Below, one piece after another: positions 7,161 through 13,524 of a stretch of DNA of 22,856 nucleotides. The stretch lies in assembly GCA_000432575.1 (NCBI GenBank), contig HF996815.1:1-22856 (forward strand), written 5' to 3'. The notes beneath the pieces are model-generated. The model searched no databases and had not been told where the DNA came from. It saw only the letters and a list, made by a program, of their open reading frames with translations. Position 1 is the stretch's first letter. Every line of letters begins with the position of its first letter. Both the position numbers and the translations under genes were made by a program. This DNA comes from Clostridium sp. CAG:762 (lineage in GTDB: Bacteria; Bacillota_I; Bacilli_A; RF39; UBA660).

Positions 7161-7631
7161 ATGAAAGAAATAGGTTTAAGTTTAAAAGCCAAAAGAGAAG
7201 AAAATGGAGTTACGGTTGAAGAGGCAGCAGAGGATTTAAAACTAAGACCAAGTCAAATAAGAAGTATTGAAGAGGGGAAAATAGAAGATTTTAAGGATGT
7301 TTTTTATTTAAAATATTTTATTCGTGATTATGCTAAATATTTAGGTTTAGATGGTAGTAAACTAGTAGATCAATTTAATGAATTTTTATTTGATTATACA
7401 TCTAAGATACCTCTTAGTGTTATTGAGCAAGCAAAAAAGGAAAAAGAGAATGAAAAAAGAGAAATAGTATCACCATATACATATCAACGTAGGGAAAAAA
7501 TTAAAATACCTAGTTATGTTTGGTATATATTAATTGCTACCTTAGTTATTGTTGTTGGTTATGTTATAATTAGTCATTTACAAAATGATGACTTTAAAAG
7601 TGATGAAATAACATATGTTGAAAGGGGATAA
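7161..7631 (+). CDS. rodZ: RodZ-like helix-turn-helix membrane protein, short form
   Basis: 156 aa. The N-terminus is a Cro/C1-type HTH (residues 3-70): GLSLKAKREENGVTVEEAAE, LRPSQIRSIEEGK, and then YLKYFIRDYAKYLGLD, the pattern of the HTH_25 domain of RodZ/YmfM. A basic juxtamembrane stretch (YQRREKIKIPS) leads to one transmembrane segment (YVWYILIATLVIVVGYVIIS, about 118-137) and a short outside tail. Full RodZ has a longer extracellular domain, so this is a minimal form. In known RodZ the HTH binds MreB. It is followed 3 bases later by pgsA, matching the Bacillus ymfM-pgsA order. The RBS is AAGGAAGGA. It may be transcribed together with gpsB-rnpB. Confidence 0.75.
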   Translation: MKEIGLSLKAKREENGVTVEEAAEDLKLRPSQIRSIEEGKIEDFKDVFYLKYFIRDYAKYLGLDGSKLVDQFNEFLFDYTSKIPLSVIEQAKKEKENEKREIVSPYTYQRREKIKIPSYVWYILIATLVIVVGYVIISHLQNDDFKSDEITYVERG

Positions 7632-7634
7632 ATT

Positions 7635-8228
7635 ATGAATTTAGCAAATAAGTTAACGATGTCTAGAATTGCTCTATCTTTGGTTATTATTGTTTTGTTA
7701 CTTTTTCCATTTGAGCAGATAGGTTTTAATTTTCCTAGTTTAGTATTAGATGGAAGAATTATGATGGATACTAAGTATTTAATTGCTGGTGTCATATTTA
7801 TAATAGCATCACTTACTGATTATTTTGATGGTATTGTAGCTAGAAAATATAATATGATTACTGATTTTGGTAAAACAATAGATGCTATAAGTGATAAGAT
7901 ATTAACTAATTCATTAATTATTATTCTTGCTTGTCAAGGAATGGTTAGTCCTGTAATCGCAGTAGTTATTGTAATTAGAGATATTGTAGTTGATTCACTT
8001 AAAATGATTATGGGTACTAAGAAGGGTGCTGTTGGTGCGATAATGGTAGCAAAATGGAAAACGGCAACACTTATGATAGGATTAACTTTGACATTATTTT
8101 ATGATTTGCCATTTTCTTTATTAGGAGTAATTGTTAGTGATTATATTTTAATAGTCGCAGCAGTGTTATCAATAATATCAGGGGTAGAATATTATAAAAT
8201 GGCATCTAGTTGTTTTGAAACTAAATAG
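7635..8228 (+). CDS. pgsA: CDP-diacylglycerol--glycerol-3-phosphate 3-phosphatidyltransferase
   Basis: Membrane enzyme making phosphatidylglycerol phosphate, the committed step to phosphatidylglycerol and cardiolipin; 197 aa, normal length. The CDP-alcohol phosphotransferase signature D-G-x2-A-R-x8-G-x3-D-x3-D is complete: DYFDGIVARKYNMITDFGKT then IDAISDK (about residues 63-85). The N-terminus NLANKLTMSRIALS is also typical. Four to six hydrophobic segments surround it. It starts 3 bases after the rodZ-like stop, with AGGGGATAA upstream, so the two are in one operon. An unknown small gene follows 12 bases later. Confidence 0.93.
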   Translation: MNLANKLTMSRIALSLVIIVLLLFPFEQIGFNFPSLVLDGRIMMDTKYLIAGVIFIIASLTDYFDGIVARKYNMITDFGKTIDAISDKILTNSLIIILACQGMVSPVIAVVIVIRDIVVDSLKMIMGTKKGAVGAIMVAKWKTATLMIGLTLTLFYDLPFSLLGVIVSDYILIVAAVLSIISGVEYYKMASSCFETK

Positions 8229-8240
8229 AAGGAGGAAATT

Positions 8241-8579
8241 ATGAACGGGGTAATGGTAGATGGTCTTGCTTTAGGTATAGAGATTAAGAAAAATGATTAT
8301 GATTATACCTGTGGTTTAGCAAAAATAGGCCGTATTAATAATGATAGATTTATTAATATAGATAATAATGAAATGTATAATATATATAAGAAGAGTAAAA
8401 CTAATGAAGATAGTACTATTTTAGTTATAGAACCTAATATAAAGAATTTTTTAAATGTTTATATGGGTATTAATGAAGAAGTATTATCACCTACTTGGAT
8501 TAAGCATCTTTTAAAAGAAGTATATCCTAGTATTAGTTTTTATCCACCTAAGAAGGTATTAATTAAGAATATGAAGTAA
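8241..8579 (+). CDS. Hypothetical protein, 112 aa, pgsA operon
   Basis: Strong RBS (GAAGGAGG) and ATG at 8241, 12 bases after pgsA, and a terminator just after the stop, so this is the last gene of the rodZ-like-pgsA operon. The product begins MNGVMVDGLALGIEIKKNDY and has a beta-rich N-terminal half. Its C-terminal half contains LSPTWIKHLLKEVYPSISFY then PPKKVLIKN. No signal peptide, membrane helix or catalytic motif is visible. I do not recognise the family. The operon position would allow a role linked to membrane or cell-envelope biogenesis, but that is only context. Confidence 0.7.
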   Translation: MNGVMVDGLALGIEIKKNDYDYTCGLAKIGRINNDRFINIDNNEMYNIYKKSKTNEDSTILVIEPNIKNFLNVYMGINEEVLSPTWIKHLLKEVYPSISFYPPKKVLIKNMK

Positions 8580-8602
8580 CTTTTATATAAGTTATTTTTT
8601 TT
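8577..8602 (+). terminator. Terminator of the pgsA operon
   Basis: TAACTT (8577-8582) pairs with AAGTTA (8589-8594), followed by a run of eight to nine Ts. The stem overlaps the stop codon of the 112-aa gene. Confidence 0.65.
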
Positions 8603-8647
8603 GTTTACTAATACAGTTTTATTGATTGAGAATAATATAAATACTAG

Positions 8648-8712
8648 AAACTTACAAATTACCGAACGAAAAACTTACAAATTACCGAATAAAAAACTTA
8701 CAAATTACCGAA
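8648..8712 (+). repeat. Three 23-bp direct repeats (iteron-like operator)
   Basis: AAACTTACAAATTACCGAA occurs exactly three times at 8648, 8671 and 8694, each copy separated by 4 variable bases, giving a constant 23-bp period. The array ends 6 bases before the -35 of the ATPase gene. Two helical turns of spacing put every copy on nearly the same DNA face, as expected for cooperative protein binding. The 4-bp gaps rule out a CRISPR array. Confidence 0.85.
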
Positions 8713-8718
8713 AAGATA

Positions 8719-8747
8719 TTGTAATATTATTAAAATTATGATAAAAT
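8719..8747 (+). promoter_or_regulatory. Promoter of the DUF4143 ATPase gene
   Basis: TTGTAA (8719-8724), a 17-bp spacer and TAAAAT (8742-8747). It sits directly downstream of the 23-bp repeat array. Confidence 0.55.
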
Positions 8748-8765
8748 TATTGCAAGGAGGTATTT

Positions 8766-10040
8766 ATGAATAAATATCAAAATAGAATAGTTGATAGTGT
8801 TCTTTTGAAAAAACTTAAAAGTAAGGGTGCTGTTTTGATTCAGGGACCTAAATGGTGCGGTAAAACAACAACGGCGGAACAAGTATCTAAAAGCATTTTA
8901 TATATGGCTGATCCTAGCGAGAAGGAACAAAATCTTACTTTGGTGGATATTAATCCAAGTATATTGTTAAAGGGTGATGTTCCACGATTAATTGATGAGT
9001 GGCAAATTGCTCCAAAAATGTGGGATGCGATTAGGTTTGAAGTAGATAAACGTAGTTGTGAAGGACAATTTATTTTGACTGGGTCTTCTGTTCCGGTGGA
9101 CAATAAAAAAATAGAACATACAGGAACAGGAAGGTTTGCTTTTTTATTAATGCGTCCTATGTCATTATATGAGTCAGGTGAATCAACTGGAGAAGTGAGT
9201 TTGAAAGATTTATTTGATGGAAAAGAAAATATATGTGGGATAAATAAATTAACATTTGAAGATATAGCATATTTATGTTGTCGTGGGGGATTTCCTAGAA
9301 GTATTTTTATGGATAAAGATATTGCATTAGAACAGGCATTTGATTATTATGATGCCATTGTAAATACAGATATTTCAAAAGTAGATGGTGTAAATAGGAA
9401 TCCTGAACGAGTAAAGAATTTAATGCGTAGTTATGCTAGAAATATTGGTAGTCAGGCTTCAATTGAGACTATTAAAAATGATATGATTAACAATGATTCA
9501 TTTTCTTTAGATAATGATACAGTATTTTCATATATAAGTGCTTTAAAAAAAATATTCGTGGTTGAAGAATCTTTAGCATGGAATCCTAATTTAAGAAGTA
9601 AAACGGCAGTTAGAACTACTGATACTAGGTACTATATTGATCCATCTATTGTTACGGCATGTCTTGGAATTGGTCCTAATGATTTAATTAATGATGCTAA
9701 TACATTTGGTTTAGTATTTGAAAATCTTTGTATTAGAGATTTAAGAGTCTATGCTGAAAGTATTGATGGTAAAGTATATCATTATAGAGATTCACTTGAT
9801 TTAGAATGTGATGCAGTTATACATTTGAGAAATGGTTCTTATGGTCTTATTGAGATAAAATTAGGTGGAGATAGATTGATTTTAGAAGGAGTAAATAACT
9901 TAATAAAAATGAAAAATAAAATAGATACAGATAAAATGAAAAATCCATCATTTTTAATGGTTTTAACCGCGACAGGTGGATATGCTTATCAAAGAGAAGA
10001 TGGCGTATATGTTGTACCCATTGGTTGCTTAAAAAATTAG
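8766..10040 (+). CDS. AAA_14/DUF4143 family ATP-binding protein
   Basis: 424 aa, typical length for this family. The Walker A motif is GPKWCGKT (residues 27-34), followed by the family's RLIDEWQ Walker B-like motif (74-80), the strand FILTGSS and the arginine-rich TGTGRFAFLLMRPMSLYE. The GGFPRSIF segment in the middle is also characteristic. The C-terminal DUF4143 part has a nuclease-like layout, with E347/D349 in LECDAVIHL and E363-x-K365 in GLIEIKLGG, resembling PD-(D/E)XK folds. The RBS is AAGGAGG. It is a single gene behind its own promoter and repeat array. Such proteins are common in gut bacteria and archaea; their function is unknown. The family call is firm. Confidence 0.9.
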   Translation: MNKYQNRIVDSVLLKKLKSKGAVLIQGPKWCGKTTTAEQVSKSILYMADPSEKEQNLTLVDINPSILLKGDVPRLIDEWQIAPKMWDAIRFEVDKRSCEGQFILTGSSVPVDNKKIEHTGTGRFAFLLMRPMSLYESGESTGEVSLKDLFDGKENICGINKLTFEDIAYLCCRGGFPRSIFMDKDIALEQAFDYYDAIVNTDISKVDGVNRNPERVKNLMRSYARNIGSQASIETIKNDMINNDSFSLDNDTVFSYISALKKIFVVEESLAWNPNLRSKTAVRTTDTRYYIDPSIVTACLGIGPNDLINDANTFGLVFENLCIRDLRVYAESIDGKVYHYRDSLDLECDAVIHLRNGSYGLIEIKLGGDRLILEGVNNLIKMKNKIDTDKMKNPSFLMVLTATGGYAYQREDGVYVVPIGCLKN

Positions 10041-10049
10041 TAAAAGATA

Positions 10050-10078
10050 TTGACAATATATAATAAAAGCAGTAAAAT
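10050..10078 (+). promoter_or_regulatory. Promoter of the 10117 ORF and FGE-like gene
   Basis: TTGACA (10050-10055), an exact 17-bp spacer and TAAAAT (10073-10078), 10 bases after the ATPase stop codon. Confidence 0.65.
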
Positions 10079-10116
10079 TAATACATAAGAATAGCAAAAG
10101 GAAGTAGGTGTTTGAA

Positions 10117-10248
10117 ATGAATAGAATATATTCAATTGACTATAATATTCAACCTTTTATATGGGTGGGGCAGTTTAAATATTCTATTATTTTAAATACT
10201 AAAAAGATAAATGAATTAGATAAACTAACTAATATTAGTACTTTTTAG
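10117..10248 (+). CDS. Small ORF, 43 aa, in the leader of the FGE-like gene
   Basis: ATG with GGAAGTAGGTG upstream, 39 bases after a good promoter. It encodes MNRIYSIDYNIQPFIWVGQF followed by KYSIILNTKKINELDKLTNI and STF. Its last codons form the left arm of a terminator (10223-10271). It could be a regulatory leader peptide, or a small protein with its own terminator. The layout (promoter, short ORF, terminator overlapping its end, then a larger gene) matches that at 875-1068. The sequence is not recognised. Confidence 0.5.
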   Translation: MNRIYSIDYNIQPFIWVGQFKYSIILNTKKINELDKLTNISTF

Positions 10249-10271
10249 GTGCTATTTTTAGTTAGTTTTTT
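10223..10271 (+). terminator. Terminator/attenuator before the FGE-like gene
   Basis: AACTAACTAA (10223-10232) pairs perfectly with TTAGTTAGTT (10258-10267), with six Ts at 10266-10271. The left arm is inside the small ORF, so ribosomes on it could affect hairpin formation. The next RBS lies just beyond. Confidence 0.65.
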
Positions 10272-10300
10272 GCTATTAAAATAGGAAAGAGGAGTTATAA

Positions 10301-12088
10301 GTGAAAGAGAAAAGACCATTAAAATATTTATATATAATAAGTGCCTGTATGGTAATAGTTTTATGTGGATGGCTTTGTTATAAATATATAAAAGTAAATC
10401 ATTCTTTAAAAGAAAGTGATAATGATAAATCAAATATTAGTTTAGTAGAAGATAAAAGTGGGGCAAATAGACCAGTGTTAGCAGAAGGTATGATACCCGT
10501 TATTTATAATGAAAAAAAATGTGGGGATTTAGTTGATCCTACTGAAGAAGAATATCCAGGTTGTTATGAATATACTATTGATAATATTACTGAAACTGAT
10601 TGGAAAGGTATGTTAAATGATATGTGTGTTGGTAAGTGGAAATATCCTTTAGATAGTTGCACTATCAGCATTAATAACATAAAGGAGGAGGCAAATGGTA
10701 ATTCTAATGTAAATAATTTAGATTATTGGACAAGAAGTTATATTTCATATGGTTTTACAATGACAAGTAAAAAGACATTTTTAAAAGATAATGTTATTAA
10801 TTCGACTTTAATCAAAGCTGATAATACGAATAATAATTGGTACGATTATGAAAATAAGATGTGGGCAAATGCAGTGATGGTTAAAACAGAAAAAAGAGAT
10901 AAATATATGAATGCAAAAGTTGGAACAGAAATAAAGGAAGATGATGTTTTAGCATATTATGTATGGATACCAAGATATAAATATCAATTATTTAATGCAG
11001 AATATAAGAAACCAATAATGTCTGATGATTTCATAACTTGTGTTGATAATTGTCTTGAAGAACAATTAATAGAAGTAATTTTTGAAAGTGGGACAAATAC
11101 TACAGGAGAAACTAGATGTCAAGTAAGTGAAATAGGAGTAGAAACATGTACTAATAAAGAAAATGGTAAATGGTATACCCATCCAGCTTTTACATTTGGT
11201 GATACTGAATTAGAAGGAATATGGGTGGGAAAATTTGAGACTTCTGGGAATGCCACAACTCCTACAATAAAGCCAAATATGACATCATTAACTAATCAAA
11301 ATGTGTCAACACAATTTATAACATCACAAAAATTTAATTCAACAAATTATTTAACTAAAAATGGAACGAAACAAACTGATGCTCATATGATGAAAAATAT
11401 TGAATGGGGAGCAGTAGCATATTTAAAGCAAAGTAAATATGGATTAGGTAATATAGATATGGGTATGAATAATTATTATTATTGTGATAAATATGGCGAT
11501 GCTTATGTTTCTTATGATAAGGCTTCTGTGTATTGTGAAGGTCCAGTTTATCATAAAACAGGCTGTGGTGATAAGGCTAATAGAGAAGAAACTTCTTTTT
11601 GTAATGCTTATTATACTGTAAGAGGAAGAATGGCATCTACTACAGGAAATATTACAGGAGTATATGATATGTCAGGTGGGACGGATGAATATGTAATGGG
11701 AGTAATACAAGATAATGATACTACTAAAAGAAGTCCAATGTCAGGATATAGTACAATTGATAATTCAGGATATATAGGAAAAGCAGGAGAGAGTTATATT
11801 GATTCAGGAAACACATTAGCATTTCCAAATTTAAAATATTATGACTTATATGCAAATGGTACTAGTTTTAATGATTATACAATAAGTCATTTAGGAGATG
11901 CAACTGGTGAAACTGCAGGATGGTATAAAGATTACGTGTACTTTGTTTCGTCCGACCGCCCTTGGTTTTATCGTGGACTAAATACATTTAATTATCGACA
12001 AAGTACAGGTATATTTGCTTTTGGTGCTTATTATGGAGGAACTAGTGATTATTATACTTTCCGTTCAGTATTATCTATCACAAAATAA
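10301..12088 (+). CDS. Membrane-anchored FGE/C-type-lectin-like surface protein, 595 aa
   Basis: GTG start with AGAGGAG upstream. The N-terminus has a basic start and one transmembrane anchor (YLYIISACMVIVLCGWLCYK, about residues 9-28); the rest is predicted outside the cell. The ectodomain is rich in Cys, Tyr and Asn. From about residue 363 (MMKNIEWGAVAYLKQSKYG) to the end it follows the formylglycine-generating-enzyme/sulfatase-modifying fold: VYDMSGGTDEYVMG near 454-467, and a final WFYRG … FAFGAYYGG … FRSVLS block (555-592), matching the usual RGGSW … FRVVL ending. It is probably a binding domain rather than an enzyme. Codons at 548-559 are notably GC-richer than the rest (TCG TCC GAC CGC), which may mark recombination or a diversified cassette. 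Confidence 0.75.
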   Translation: MKEKRPLKYLYIISACMVIVLCGWLCYKYIKVNHSLKESDNDKSNISLVEDKSGANRPVLAEGMIPVIYNEKKCGDLVDPTEEEYPGCYEYTIDNITETDWKGMLNDMCVGKWKYPLDSCTISINNIKEEANGNSNVNNLDYWTRSYISYGFTMTSKKTFLKDNVINSTLIKADNTNNNWYDYENKMWANAVMVKTEKRDKYMNAKVGTEIKEDDVLAYYVWIPRYKYQLFNAEYKKPIMSDDFITCVDNCLEEQLIEVIFESGTNTTGETRCQVSEIGVETCTNKENGKWYTHPAFTFGDTELEGIWVGKFETSGNATTPTIKPNMTSLTNQNVSTQFITSQKFNSTNYLTKNGTKQTDAHMMKNIEWGAVAYLKQSKYGLGNIDMGMNNYYYCDKYGDAYVSYDKASVYCEGPVYHKTGCGDKANREETSFCNAYYTVRGRMASTTGNITGVYDMSGGTDEYVMGVIQDNDTTKRSPMSGYSTIDNSGYIGKAGESYIDSGNTLAFPNLKYYDLYANGTSFNDYTISHLGDATGETAGWYKDYVYFVSSDRPWFYRGLNTFNYRQSTGIFAFGAYYGGTSDYYTFRSVLSITK

Positions 12089-12129
12089 ATCTATAGAATT
12101 AAAACTGCAATAGCAAATAACAAAAAAAT

Positions 12130-12159
12130 AAACTATTACTTTTTGGAGTAATAGTTTTT
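12130..12159 (+). terminator. Terminator of the FGE-like gene
   Basis: AAACTATTACT (12130-12140) pairs with AGTAATAGTTT (12147-12157) around a short TTTTGG loop, with Ts following and As preceding. It is strong and possibly bidirectional. Confidence 0.7.
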
Positions 12160-12241
12160 AAATGCAATGTATAATTTAAATAAATTATATACAAATATTT
12201 AAAAGAAAATAAATTTATTATATAATAATTATGAGGTAGAT

Positions 12242-12856
12242 ATGAAGAAGTTTGTTTTATTTATAATGTTATTTATGTTTTCATGTAATGTTTATGCAAA
12301 GGAAGAAGTTAAATTTTCTAAATGTGTTGATGGAGACACAATTAAGGTTTTAATTAAGAATAAAGAGTATACTGTAAGGATGTTAGCAATTGATACTCCA
12401 GAATCAGTTCATCCTAAGAAAAGGGAAGAATATTATGGAAAGGAATCTAGTGATTATACTTGTGATAAGGTTAAAAATGCTAATAAGTTAGAACTTGAAT
12501 ATGACGATAAGAGTGATAAAAAGGATAAATATAATAGAATACTTGCATATGTTTTTGTAGATGGTTATTTACTTGAAGATTTGCTTGTAACAAACGGTTA
12601 TGCCGAGGTAGCTTATTTATATGATGATTATAAATATGCGGATTTACTTAAAGATAAAGAGAGTGTTGCTAAGGTTAAGGGAATTGGTATTTGGAATGAG
12701 GAAGAAAGAAATAAATTTAACAATAATGATGTTTCTTTATCTATAAAGGAGATAATTTTATTAATTGGTTTAAGTGTTGCTCTTTATTTTTATAAGAAAA
12801 TAGATAAAAAGGTTAGAAAGAGAGCTAAAAGATATAAAAAAGTAATAAATATTTAA
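12242..12856 (+). CDS. Secreted or membrane-tethered thermonuclease (SNase) homologue
   Basis: 204 aa. The signal peptide is MKKFVLFIMLFMFSCNVYA. The staphylococcal-nuclease fold follows: VDGDTIKVLI with the Ca-binding Asp, VRMLAIDTPE with the catalytic Arg and a Ca-ligand Asp, and KYNRILAYVFVDG with the second Arg. The catalytic set looks complete. A C-terminal hydrophobic helix (IKEIILLIGLSVALYFY) and a very basic end (KKIDKKVRKRAKRYKK) suggest tethering to the membrane with the basic tail inside; secreted SNases usually lack this. The RBS is GAGGTAG. It stands between two terminator-like regions and is probably a single gene acting on extracellular nucleic acids. Confidence 0.88.
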   Translation: MKKFVLFIMLFMFSCNVYAKEEVKFSKCVDGDTIKVLIKNKEYTVRMLAIDTPESVHPKKREEYYGKESSDYTCDKVKNANKLELEYDDKSDKKDKYNRILAYVFVDGYLLEDLLVTNGYAEVAYLYDDYKYADLLKDKESVAKVKGIGIWNEEERNKFNNNDVSLSIKEIILLIGLSVALYFYKKIDKKVRKRAKRYKKVINI

Positions 12857-12913
12857 ATTATGTGGAATTATGTAAAATAATAAAAAACTATTTAAAAAAA
12901 TATAAAAATAGTT

Positions 12914-12919
12914 TATAAT
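12914..12919 (+). promoter_or_regulatory. -10 element of hpf
   Basis: TATAAT at 12914-12919, preceded by an A-rich imperfect hairpin (AACTATTT … AAATAGTTT, 12886-12913). The position rules out translation from the upstream ATG at 12918 and supports the start at 12942. Confidence 0.45.
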
Positions 12920-12941
12920 GATAATGAAAGGAATGGTTGAT

Positions 12942-13472
12942 ATGAAATATAATATTCGTGGTGATAAGATTGTAGCTACTAAAGCTATAAAAGATTATGT
13001 ACAAAATAAGTTGAGTAGACTTGATAAGTATTTTAAAGAAAGTGATGAGTATACCGCTAATGTACTTATTAGGGTTAAAGGTCATAAGCAAACTATAGAG
13101 GTTACTATTCCAACAACAAAGTTTATTTTAAGAAGTGAAGTAACTGATGAGGATTTATATGCTGCGATAGATATTGTTTGTGATAAATTGGAAAGACAAA
13201 TTAGAAAAAATAAAACTAGATTAAAAAAGAAAAGTGTTTTAGATAATTATAAGGAATTAAATTTAAATTTTGATATTGAAGATAGTGAATTAGATAAAGA
13301 AAAGATAGTTAAGAGAAAGAAAATAGATACTAAGCCAATGAATGAAGAGGAAGCAATTATTGAAATGAATTTACTTGGTCATGATTTCTTTGTGTTTAAA
13401 AATTTAAATAATGAAGTATGTATCCTTTACAAAAGAAAAGATAATAAATACGGTATAATTGAAACAAAATAA
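12942..13472 (+). CDS. hpf: Ribosome hibernation promoting factor, long form
   Basis: 176 aa from ATG 12942. An earlier in-frame ATG at 12918 overlaps the -10 box, while 12942 has GAAAGGA upstream. The N-terminal S30AE domain (MKYNIRGDKIVATKAIKDYV … LDKYF … VRVKG-like IRVKGHKQTIEVTIPT … DLYAAIDIVCDKLERQIRKN KTR) binds the 30S decoding region in relatives. A charged linker follows, then the C-terminal dimerisation domain (KPMNEEEAIIEMNLLGHDFF … YKRKDNKYGIIE), which drives 100S ribosome dimers. The next gene is secA, the same hpf-secA order as in Bacillus. Confidence 0.93.
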   Translation: MKYNIRGDKIVATKAIKDYVQNKLSRLDKYFKESDEYTANVLIRVKGHKQTIEVTIPTTKFILRSEVTDEDLYAAIDIVCDKLERQIRKNKTRLKKKSVLDNYKELNLNFDIEDSELDKEKIVKRKKIDTKPMNEEEAIIEMNLLGHDFFVFKNLNNEVCILYKRKDNKYGIIETK

Positions 13473-13524
13473 CTATCTTTTTTTTTCAATATTTGGTACA
13501 ATAGTGTAGAAAGGACTTGATATA

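Noticed and set aside
6953..7192. Minus-strand ORF of 79 codons over rnpB
   Set aside because: Lies within the RNase P RNA, which is unmistakable; no RBS.
8648..8712. Regular repeats that might be a CRISPR array
   Set aside because: Three units with 4-bp gaps and no spacers or cas genes; better as an operator/iteron set.
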